Positions 1 to 6,133 of a DNA stretch of 8,659 nucleotides are shown here, one piece after another. Source of the stretch: an uncultured Lachnospiraceae bacterium (GTDB lineage Bacteria > Bacillota > Clostridia > Lachnospirales > Lachnospiraceae). A model generated the notes under the pieces. It did not search any database and was not told the DNA's origin. It saw only the letters and a list, made by a program, of their open reading frames with translations. Made by a program: the position numbers and the translations under genes. The stretch lies in the NCBI GenBank assembly GCA_902489925.1, contig CABUBX010000091.1:1-8659 (forward strand), in the 5' to 3' direction. How positions within the stretch are numbered: position 1 is the first letter of the stretch; every line of letters begins with the position of its first letter.

Positions 1-906
1 GGTGTGACAGCAAGTAATGTGGAAAGCATTGAGTTTGTATCAGGTACAATCACAGCGGCTGACCTTACATACATGAAAGAAACAACAAAATATCTGGCAG
101 ATTTAAAGATGAATTTAAGTGAGAATCTTAAGCTGACAGACGCAGAGGGCGCAGAAAGCAAAGCGGTTCCGGGCGATGCATTTAAAAACACAAGACTTGA
201 AACAGTAGAACTTGGCGGATTTACAGAAATAAAAGCAGGTGCATTTAACGGATGTACAAAACTTACAAGTGTGAAGATGCCAAACATGGAAGTTATCGGA
301 GTTGATGCTTTCTACCGTACAGATGACTATGAGACAATCGTACTTCCAGCAAGCCTTAAAAAGCTTGACGGACCAAACTTTGGTGTGGCAAGAAATGGAA
401 GTAAAACACTTAAAGTAACAATGGAAGGTATGACACCGCCGGAAGCTTCCGGAAGAATTTTCGGGGACGCAAAGGGCGGAACAATTACAGTACCGGAAGG
501 TGCACTTCCAAACTATCTTACAAAGCTTGATTTCAGCAAATACTTCATGGCTTCAGGCGATACAGAGTGGGAAGGACTTCCTGTAGTAGACCCTGCATAC
601 CATTACATTCACTACAAGGGTGTAAACAGCTGGGATAACAGATACGCTTACGTTAAAAACGGTGAAAAAGTGACAGCAGACAGAATCCCTACATTTAAAA
701 ATGGAGATATGGAACTTGTTGGCTGGAATACAGAAAAAGACAACAGCGGTAAGGCGCTCGATGCAGATACAGTGATGTCTGATGAGTGGGCTGTAGACTT
801 TATCGTTTACGCACAGTGGGCAGAGCCTGCACCGGTTATTGTAACAGTAAAGATTAATGGCACACAGTATGACGCAGTAAGTCTTGAAGATGCAGTGACA
901 CAGAGC
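1..906 (+). repeat. 906-bp coding repeat, copy A
   Basis: Bases 1-835 match 907-1741 base for base by eye, at a period of exactly 906 bp (302 codons, in frame). The last ~71 bp (836-906) is a linker segment that matches copy C's upstream linker only partly. The match reaches the first base of the window, so the repeat probably extends upstream and further copies may exist there. Confidence 0.95.
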
Positions 907-3873
907 GGTGTGACAGCAAGTAATGTGGAAAGCATTGAGTTTGTATCAGGTACAATCACAGCGGCTGACCTTACATACATGAAAGAAACAACAAAATATC
1001 TGGCAGATTTAAAGATGAATTTAAGTGAGAATCTTAAGCTGACAGACGCAGAGGGCGCAGAAAGCAAAGCGGTTCCGGGCGATGCATTTAAAAACACAAG
1101 ACTTGAAACAGTAGAACTTGGCGGATTTACAGAAATAAAAGCAGGTGCATTTAACGGATGTACAAAACTTACAAGTGTGAAGATGCCAAACATGGAAGTT
1201 ATCGGAGTTGATGCTTTCTACCGTACAGATGACTATGAGACAATCGTACTTCCAGCAAGCCTTAAAAAGCTTGACGGACCAAACTTTGGTGTGGCAAGAA
1301 ATGGAAGTAAAACACTTAAAGTAACAATGGAAGGTATGACACCGCCGGAAGCTTCCGGAAGAATTTTCGGGGACGCAAAGGGCGGAACAATTACAGTACC
1401 GGAAGGTGCACTTCCAAACTATCTTACAAAGCTTGATTTCAGCAAATACTTCATGGCTTCAGGCGATACAGAGTGGGAAGGACTTCCTGTAGTAGACCCT
1501 GCATACCATTACATTCACTACAAGGGTGTAAACAGCTGGGATAACAGATACGCTTACGTTAAAAACGGTGAAAAAGTGACAGCAGACAGAATCCCTACAT
1601 TTAAAAATGGAGATATGGAACTTGTTGGCTGGAATACAGAAAAAGACAACAGCGGTAAGGCGCTCGATGCAGATACAGTGATGTCTGATGAGTGGGCTGT
1701 AGACTTTATCGTTTACGCACAGTGGGCAGAGCCTGCACCGGATGTTGTTGTTGTAAAGATTAACGGTACAGAGTACAGTGCAAAGAGTGTTGAAGATGCA
1801 GTGACAAAGAGTGGTGTGACAGCAGATAATGTTGAAAGCATCGAGTTTGTATCAGGTATCATCACAGCAGCTGACCTTAAATACATGAAACAAACAACAA
1901 AATATCTGACAAACTTAAAGATGAATTTAAGTGAAAATCTTAAGTTGACAGATGCAGAAGGCGCAGAGACTACAGAACTGCCAGCAAGTGCATTTATGGG
2001 TACAAGACTTGAATCTGTAGAAATCGGCGGATTTACAGTAATTGGCGCAAGAGCATTTGAGAGCTGTACAAGCCTTGCAAGTGTAGCTATGCCAAATGTT
2101 GTAGAAATCGAAAAAGATGCCTTCTATCATACAGATGACTATGAGACAATCGTACTTCCAGCAAGCCTTAAAACAATGAACAATCCGGGCTTTGGACAGG
2201 CTAAGAACGGTACAAAGACACTTGATGTTACAATGGAAGGTTCAGTACCGCCGACAATTAGCGGCAGAGTATTTGGCGATGCAAAGGGCGGCACAGTGAC
2301 AGTACCGGCAGGTGCGCTTCCAAACTACCTTACAGGTCTTGACTTTACGAAGTGGTTTAGTACTTCAGGCAGCTCAGAGTGGGGCGGACTTCCTGTAATC
2401 GACCCTGCATATCATCTTGTTCATTATAAAGGTGTAAACAGCTGGGATAACAAATATGCTTATGTTAAAGACGGCGAAAAAGTGACAGCAGACAGAATCC
2501 CTACATTTAAAAATGATGACAAGGTACTTGTCGGCTGGAATACAGAAAAAGACAACAGTGGTAAAGCACTTAATGCAGAAACAGAGATGAACGCAGAATG
2601 GGCTGTAAGCTTCACAGTTTACGCACAGTGGGCAGAGCAGGTGACAGTAACATTTGATGTTGACGGTACAACAACAGAAGTAAAAGTCATTAAAGGCGAA
2701 GCTATCGGCGATAAGCTTCCAAAAGAACCAAGCAAGGAAGGCTGGACATTTAAGGGCTGGAATACAAAGGCAGACGGCACAGGCGAAGCAGTGACAGCCG
2801 AGACAAAGGCCGATGCAGATATGACAGTATATGCCGTATTTGAAGAAGTTATTGTTCCTCCGGTAATGGATTCTGTTACAGCTGAAAACGGCAAGGTAAC
2901 AATTGTTCTTAAGGACAAGCCGACAAAGGCACCTACACTTGAGGATATTCAGCTTCAGATGAACCTTAACGGCACAGGCGATAAAGACATTAAGATTACA
3001 GGCTTTACATACGATGATGATAAGACAATTGTTCTTACATTTGATAAGGTTGCACAGACAGATAAGGCACAGAAGTTTACACTGACAGTAACACTTGACG
3101 GTAAGAGTGTGACAACTGATGAAATTAATGTTGATGCCAAAGATTTAATCAGAGACTTTGTTGTTCGTCTCTATACTCAGCTTTTAGGACGTAAACCGGA
3201 TGAAGCAGGTCTTGAAAGCTGGACAGAAGTGCTTAGAAGCCAAAAAGAACAGGGAGCTAAGGTTGCTCAGGGATTTGTTGAAAGTCCTGAATTTAAAAAG
3301 CGCAACTTAAGCGATAAGGAATATATTTCCATATTATACAGAACTTTCCTTGACAGAGAAGCTGATGCCGCAGGACTCGCTGCATGGCAGAAACTCCTTG
3401 ATGATGGTCTGTCAAGACTCTACGTTTTCAAAGGCTTTGCAGAATCTGACGAATTTACAGAAATTTGCAATTCCTATGGTATTATTCGCGGTAACGTTAT
3501 TCTGACGGCGCCAATGGACCAGAATGAAAACGTAACAAAGTTTATTGCAAGATGCTACAAGTTCTGCCTTGGACGTAAAGGTGATGAAGCCGGTATCAAT
3601 GGCTGGTGTAATCAGATTTTGACAGGCAAGAACACTGCTAAGCAGGCAGCTTATGGTTTTGTATTCTCCGATGAATTTAAGAAGAAAAATCTTTCAGACG
3701 AAGAATTTGTCAAGACAATGTACCGTGTATTCATGAACAGAGAGGCTGATGCTGCCGGACTTAAGGGCTGGGTTGAAGTTCTTAAAAACGGTAAGAGCCG
3801 CGAACATGTCTTCAATGGTTTTGCAGATTCCAATGAATTTAAAGAAATCTGTGAAAGCTATGGTATAAAATAA
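1..3873 (+). CDS. Large repeat-containing cell-surface protein (BspA-like LRR, InlB-type repeats, DUF4214), 5' partial
   Basis: The frame is open from base 1 with no start or signal peptide in view, so the N-terminus lies upstream. The visible 1290 residues contain three 302-residue modules at about 1-302, 303-604 and 605-879. In each, residues ~60-120 look like BspA/LRR_5 leucine-rich repeats (TRLETVELGGF, GAFNGCTKLTSV, TIVLPASLK) and the last ~75 resemble an InlB B / Listeria-Bacteroides repeat (LVGWNTEKDNSGKAL ending VYAQWAE). Residues 881-949 are a canonical InlB-type repeat (GWTFKGWNTKADGTGEA, then VYAVF). Residues ~950-1046 look like a bacterial Ig-like beta domain. Residues 1051-1160 and 1181-1290 are two DUF4214 domains, each with two half-units of the pattern Y-x3-L-x-R-x2-D-x-AG-x2-x-W ending GF-x2-S-x-EF. 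There is no LPXTG motif or C-terminal membrane segment, so anchoring is unexplained; DUF4214 could serve this role (inference). Likely an extracellular adhesin or matrix-type protein. Ligand unknown. Domain reading is confident, function is not. Confidence 0.9.
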   Translation, partial: GVTASNVESIEFVSGTITAADLTYMKETTKYLADLKMNLSENLKLTDAEGAESKAVPGDAFKNTRLETVELGGFTEIKAGAFNGCTKLTSVKMPNMEVIGVDAFYRTDDYETIVLPASLKKLDGPNFGVARNGSKTLKVTMEGMTPPEASGRIFGDAKGGTITVPEGALPNYLTKLDFSKYFMASGDTEWEGLPVVDPAYHYIHYKGVNSWDNRYAYVKNGEKVTADRIPTFKNGDMELVGWNTEKDNSGKALDADTVMSDEWAVDFIVYAQWAEPAPVIVTVKINGTQYDAVSLEDAVTQSGVTASNVESIEFVSGTITAADLTYMKETTKYLADLKMNLSENLKLTDAEGAESKAVPGDAFKNTRLETVELGGFTEIKAGAFNGCTKLTSVKMPNMEVIGVDAFYRTDDYETIVLPASLKKLDGPNFGVARNGSKTLKVTMEGMTPPEASGRIFGDAKGGTITVPEGALPNYLTKLDFSKYFMASGDTEWEGLPVVDPAYHYIHYKGVNSWDNRYAYVKNGEKVTADRIPTFKNGDMELVGWNTEKDNSGKALDADTVMSDEWAVDFIVYAQWAEPAPDVVVVKINGTEYSAKSVEDAVTKSGVTADNVESIEFVSGIITAADLKYMKQTTKYLTNLKMNLSENLKLTDAEGAETTELPASAFMGTRLESVEIGGFTVIGARAFESCTSLASVAMPNVVEIEKDAFYHTDDYETIVLPASLKTMNNPGFGQAKNGTKTLDVTMEGSVPPTISGRVFGDAKGGTVTVPAGALPNYLTGLDFTKWFSTSGSSEWGGLPVIDPAYHLVHYKGVNSWDNKYAYVKDGEKVTADRIPTFKNDDKVLVGWNTEKDNSGKALNAETEMNAEWAVSFTVYAQWAEQVTVTFDVDGTTTEVKVIKGEAIGDKLPKEPSKEGWTFKGWNTKADGTGEAVTAETKADADMTVYAVFEEVIVPPVMDSVTAENGKVTIVLKDKPTKAPTLEDIQLQMNLNGTGDKDIKITGFTYDDDKTIVLTFDKVAQTDKAQKFTLTVTLDGKSVTTDEINVDAKDLIRDFVVRLYTQLLGRKPDEAGLESWTEVLRSQKEQGAKVAQGFVESPEFKKRNLSDKEYISILYRTFLDREADAAGLAAWQKLLDDGLSRLYVFKGFAESDEFTEICNSYGIIRGNVILTAPMDQNENVTKFIARCYKFCLGRKGDEAGINGWCNQILTGKNTAKQAAYGFVFSDEFKKKNLSDEEFVKTMYRVFMNREADAAGLKGWVEVLKNGKSREHVFNGFADSNEFKEICESYGIK
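907..1812 (+). repeat. 906-bp coding repeat, copy B (identical to A over 835 bp)
   Basis: I saw no difference, including at third codon positions, between 907-1741 and 1-835. Identity breaks at the linker, where the codons after AEPAP change. Absence of silent differences over 835 bp points to recent duplication or gene conversion (inference), or to an assembly duplication. Confidence 0.95.
1813..2637 (+). repeat. Diverged third copy of the 906-bp coding repeat (copy C)
   Basis: It is in register with copies A and B at the same 906-bp period. By hand count about 69 of 276 residues differ from copy B, roughly 75% identity. Changes concentrate in the leucine-rich part, while segments such as TDDYETIVLPASLK, YKGVNSWDN and EKVTADRIPTFKN are unchanged. 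It runs directly into the canonical InlB-type repeat at 2641. Confidence 0.9.
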
Positions 3874-3922
3874 TAGTGACAAAATTACAGAACAAAAAGA
3901 GTTGAATAGGCTCTAAAGCGCG

Positions 3923-3975
3923 AAGCCGCCGCATCATGGATGAAATATCCGTGGTGCGGCGGCTTTTTGTTTTTG
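3923..3975 (+). terminator. Intrinsic terminator of the surface protein gene
   Basis: Arms 3924-3940 and 3948-3964 form a 17-bp stem including wobbles, with a perfect GC-rich base AGCCGCCGCA / TGCGGCGGCT and a 7-nt loop. TTTTTGTTTTT follows directly. It lies 50 nt after the stop. There is no T-run on the opposite side, so it should act on the + strand only. Confidence 0.92.
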
Positions 3976-3983
3976 GAAAGGGA

Positions 3984-4016
3984 AAGCCCCCGGTGTATGG
4001 GGTACACCGAGGGCTT
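3984..4016. terminator. Second strong hairpin, possible terminator for the minus-strand gene
   Basis: Arms 3984-3997 and 4003-4016 pair over 14 positions with one C/A mismatch and a 5-nt loop. On the + strand no T-run follows. On the - strand the hairpin is followed by the imperfect pyrimidine tract TTTCCCTTTCC, and it lies 64 nt beyond the yyaC-like stop, so it may end that transcript. Alternatively it is a structured leader of the small ORF at 4027. Confidence 0.45.
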
Positions 4017-4026
4017 GAGAGGGGTT

Positions 4027-4104
4027 ATGAATGTGTATGAAAAAATTCCTACGACTATTAGTATAGAAAGAAAATGTGACTATTTTGTGTTTAAAACATG
4101 TTGA
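4027..4104 (+). CDS. Candidate 25-residue small protein, hypothetical
   Basis: ATG at 4027 is preceded by the purine-rich GAGAGGGG two bases upstream, and the frame stays open for 25 codons to TGA at 4102. The peptide begins MNVYEKIP, has a charged centre (SIERKCD) and ends YFVFKTC, with two cysteines. Its end overlaps the 3' end of the convergent yyaC-like gene by 25 bp. The hairpin at 3984-4016 sits just upstream of its ribosome-binding region, and no separate promoter is evident. An ORF this short can arise by chance and I do not recognise the peptide. It could equally be part of a non-coding RNA. Confidence 0.22.
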   Translation: MNVYEKIPTTISIERKCDYFVFKTC

Positions 4105-4652
4105 AAAGATGAATAAAAAATAAAATTTGTGATGCCGGCGGCGATGATACGGCTTAAATTTCCTGCCAAATGAGCGTTGGATTGTTTTTCTATATCCTCA
4201 AAGATTCCCGTAATTTCAATGTTTCCGATGGGCGGAATTTTTTTGCCGAGCCCGCTTCCGGGACGCAGGGCGCCGCGTCGGATAGTGATGAAGCCTTCCT
4301 GTTCTTTTGTACCGATGGCGGCATCTATCGCAATAATCGTCGGATGCCGATAACGCTTTTTGATAATCCTGCGATAAGTTTCGATATTTTCTGCGTGGAC
4401 AGGATGAACTAATGTACCATAGACATGCGGGATGCCCTGATTTTTAAGCGCTGTCCCGATAAGAGGCCCCAGGCTGTCGCCGGCCAAAAGCGGGGTGCCT
4501 ATACATAAGAAAACAAGCGGGTTTCGGTAAAGGGCGGTGCGGGGACAGGATTTAAACAGACTGTTTTTCAAATGAATACTAAATGAAGCAGCCGCATCCT
4601 GCGCTGACGGATTAATCCAAAAGCAAGGCCTGTTTTTAAATAAAATTGACAT
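4080..4652 (-). CDS. yyaC: YyaC-family (DUF1256) putative sporulation protease
   Basis: A 190-residue protein of the YyaC/DUF1256 family, related in fold to hydrogenase-maturation and GPR-type proteases and associated with endospore formers. Visible landmarks are CIGT at 50-53, GDSLGP at 58-63, VYGT at 77-80, HPVHAEN at 83-89, IAIDAAIG at 107-114, and a glycine-rich loop PGSGLGKKIPPIG at 131-143 followed by NIEITG. Known members have about 200 residues, so this one is full length. The frame is open upstream to 4856, but the ATG at 4652 has GGAG six bases before it and places the conserved core at the usual distance, so I chose it. The first ~45 residues are poorly conserved-looking. The substrate is unknown; the family link to sporulation is established, the peptidase role is inferred. 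It is transcribed divergently from the LysM gene and converges on the surface protein unit. Confidence 0.85.
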   Translation of the reverse strand: MSILFKNRPCFWINPSAQDAAASFSIHLKNSLFKSCPRTALYRNPLVFLCIGTPLLAGDSLGPLIGTALKNQGIPHVYGTLVHPVHAENIETYRRIIKKRYRHPTIIAIDAAIGTKEQEGFITIRRGALRPGSGLGKKIPPIGNIEITGIFEDIEKQSNAHLAGNLSRIIAAGITNFIFYSSFQHVLNTK

Positions 4653-4682
4653 ACAAATCTCCAAACAAATAATTTCTTTAAA

Positions 4683-4710
4683 AGTATATCCATAAAAATG
4701 AAAAATAATC
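4683..4710 (-). promoter_or_regulatory. Possible yyaC promoter, not sigma-A-like
   Basis: Reading the minus strand, GGATATACT (4691-4683) lies about 24-30 nt upstream of the start codon, a suitable place for a -10 element. At 17-bp spacing the -35 would be GGATTA, a poor sigma-A match. GATTA (4710-4706) plus GG-x2-A-x-A-x-T loosely resembles a forespore sigma-F type promoter, though the spacing is about 14 rather than about 16 bp. This fits a sporulation gene but is weak. Confidence 0.22.
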
Positions 4711-4775
4711 CGCAATAAAAAGTTTCGATTTTTTGGGAAAAAGCTTGGACGATAAGGGGCGGCGGCTGACAGCTT

Positions 4776-4805
4776 TTGATAAATAAAACAAAGAAATTGT
4801 GTTAT
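4776..4805 (+). promoter_or_regulatory. Possible sigma-A promoter of the LysM gene
   Basis: TTGATA at 4776-4781 and TGTTAT at 4800-4805 are separated by 18 bp. The match is 5 of 6 at the -35 and 4 of 6 at the -10. A start around 4812 would give a short leader holding the GGAAGG ribosome-binding site. Confidence 0.35.
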
Positions 4806-4827
4806 GCTGATGCCGGAAGGTGAGGCT

Positions 4828-5973
4828 ATGGTAGAAATTAAGTATGACGAGAGCAAAAGTCATTTAAGGCTGCCTAAAAATATCAGACAGATAGGCAGAC
4901 CGGGCAATCAGATTAAAATCTATGTGGAAGATTATGTTGTGACTTATCTTAATCAGGTCGCGCAGGAGTCACCTCAGGAAGAACGGCTGGCAATACTTTT
5001 GGGAGACACGATGATGGATGAAGACACAGCAGTTGTATTTGTCAATGGTGCTGTTGCTGCGCGACAGGTGAATATCCAGGATGAACACATTGGTTTTACA
5101 AGCAGTATATGGTCGGCAATCTACGATGATATTAAAAAATACTTTGGGGAAACAAAAATAATCGGATGGTTTTTAACAAGACCGGGGAAATCTTTGAGGA
5201 TAACTGAAAAAATAACAAAGCTGCATGTGGATAATTTTCCGGGTGAGGGGAAAACGCTTTTTGTTGCAGACCCTTTGGATGATGAAGAAGCGTTTTATAT
5301 TTACAGAGGCGGCGAGCTTGTGCGTCAGGAAGGGTACTATATTTATTATGAGAGAAATGAGGCCATGCAAAATTATATGGTAGAAGCCGGAAAACAGGAA
5401 ACACCGCTGGAGAATGCGGTGAAGACTGTGGATGCGGCTCGGGAAAAAATAGAGCAGCGTAAAAAGGACATTTCCGTAAAAAATCCGTTTAAGAATCCGG
5501 CGATGATGCGAAAAATGACCCGGTACGCATCGGTAGCGGTGTTTCTTCTTGTTGTGGCGGCAGGGGCAGTCGTTGTTCGGCGTGAAAATGAAAAGATTAA
5601 ACAGCCGACGGATTTTGAAATGGAATCAAGCGTACCTGTCGGCGCGATTAGCAATGATATAGGAAAAATACTGGAGGAAACAGAGCATAAAAAAGAAGAT
5701 ATGCCGAATGAGCCGGAGGATACATCGGCGGCAGAGGATTCTTCAGGCGAAGAAATATCTGAATCCGTCAGCGAAGAAACACAGGAGGTTTTATCAGTGA
5801 TGCAGCCGACGGCGATTGCCGGGACGAGTTATACGGTAATCGGTGGTGATACTCTGGCTTCTATTAGCCGTCGGTTTTATAACAGCCTTGATTATGTGAA
5901 TGAAATATGCAGGATTAACGGGATTTCAGATGCAGATAAAATATATCCGGGAATGACATTGACGTTGCCTTGA
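4828..5973 (+). CDS. Membrane-anchored LysM protein with an N-terminal JAMM/MPN-like pseudoenzyme domain
   Basis: A 381-residue protein. I chose ATG 4828 because GGAAGG lies 7 bases upstream; the in-frame ATG at 4804 overlaps the likely promoter. Residues ~30-175 resemble an MPN/JAMM domain: EERLAILLGD (51-60) aligns with the E-x2-G-LLLG motif, IIGWFLTRPG (111-120) with GWYHSHPG, and LFVADP (144-149) with the VVDP strand. The glutamate position (E52) is kept, but both metal-binding histidines are replaced (L116, R118) and the S-x2-D is absent, so it should not be an active metalloprotease. Residues 233-250 form one transmembrane helix after a basic stretch (FKNPAMMRKMTRY). Residues 280-322 are a Glu/Ser-rich linker. 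Residues 335-381 are a LysM domain (YTVIGGDTLASISRRF, then YPGMTLTL). Expected topology: MPN-like domain inside, LysM bound to peptidoglycan outside. LysM and TM are secure; the MPN assignment is by motif only. Confidence 0.88.
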   Translation: MVEIKYDESKSHLRLPKNIRQIGRPGNQIKIYVEDYVVTYLNQVAQESPQEERLAILLGDTMMDEDTAVVFVNGAVAARQVNIQDEHIGFTSSIWSAIYDDIKKYFGETKIIGWFLTRPGKSLRITEKITKLHVDNFPGEGKTLFVADPLDDEEAFYIYRGGELVRQEGYYIYYERNEAMQNYMVEAGKQETPLENAVKTVDAAREKIEQRKKDISVKNPFKNPAMMRKMTRYASVAVFLLVVAAGAVVVRRENEKIKQPTDFEMESSVPVGAISNDIGKILEETEHKKEDMPNEPEDTSAAEDSSGEEISESVSEETQEVLSVMQPTAIAGTSYTVIGGDTLASISRRFYNSLDYVNEICRINGISDADKIYPGMTLTLP

Positions 5974-6014
5974 GAAAAACTTAATAAAAATAATAGTGCT
6001 ATGTTTGGAAAAAT

Positions 6015-6049
6015 AGGGTATAATGAGTACGAAGTGCTCATTATACCCT
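6015..6049. repeat. Perfect inverted repeat with TATAAT in both arms
   Basis: Arms 6015-6027 and 6037-6049 are perfect 13-bp reverse complements (AGGGTATAATGAG), and inner pairs extend the stem to 16 with a GAA loop. Each strand therefore carries a consensus -10 box, but no good -35 lies at 16-18 bp on either strand. No T-run follows on the + strand; on the - strand ATTTTTCC follows. It may be an operator, an mRNA hairpin between the LysM and DUF5711 genes, or a minus-strand terminator. Confidence 0.7.
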
Positions 6050-6050
6050 G

Positions 6051-6077
6051 CACATGATGTTGCTTTTACACATGATG
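6051..6077 (+). repeat. Short direct repeat CACATGATG, 18 bp apart
   Basis: CACATGATG occurs at 6051-6059 and again at 6069-6077, between the inverted repeat and the DUF5711 gene. The 18-bp period is below two helical turns. It could be a paired protein-binding site or chance. Confidence 0.4.
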
Positions 6078-6133
6078 CGATTTTGCGGTATGGTCTGAGA
6101 CTGCCGCATATATAGAAAGAAAGAGAAGTACAT

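Noticed and set aside
807..1193. 128-codon open frame on the minus strand within the repeats
   Set aside because: It is antisense to the surface protein repeat, has no family resemblance, and arises from the codon pattern of the + strand gene.
1..2637. CRISPR-like or mobile-element explanation for the long repeats
   Set aside because: The repeats are 906 bp, in frame and coding, with no spacers, terminal inverted repeats or transposase.
4170..4412. 80-codon open frame on the + strand
   Set aside because: It lies entirely opposite the conserved core of the YyaC-family gene.
4653..4856. Longer start for the minus-strand yyaC-like gene
   Set aside because: The added 68 residues have no family resemblance, would run into the divergent LysM gene, and a good GGAG site sits before the ATG at 4652.
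6015..6049. Plus-strand terminator for the LysM gene
   Set aside because: The stem is strong, but no T-run follows it on the + strand.
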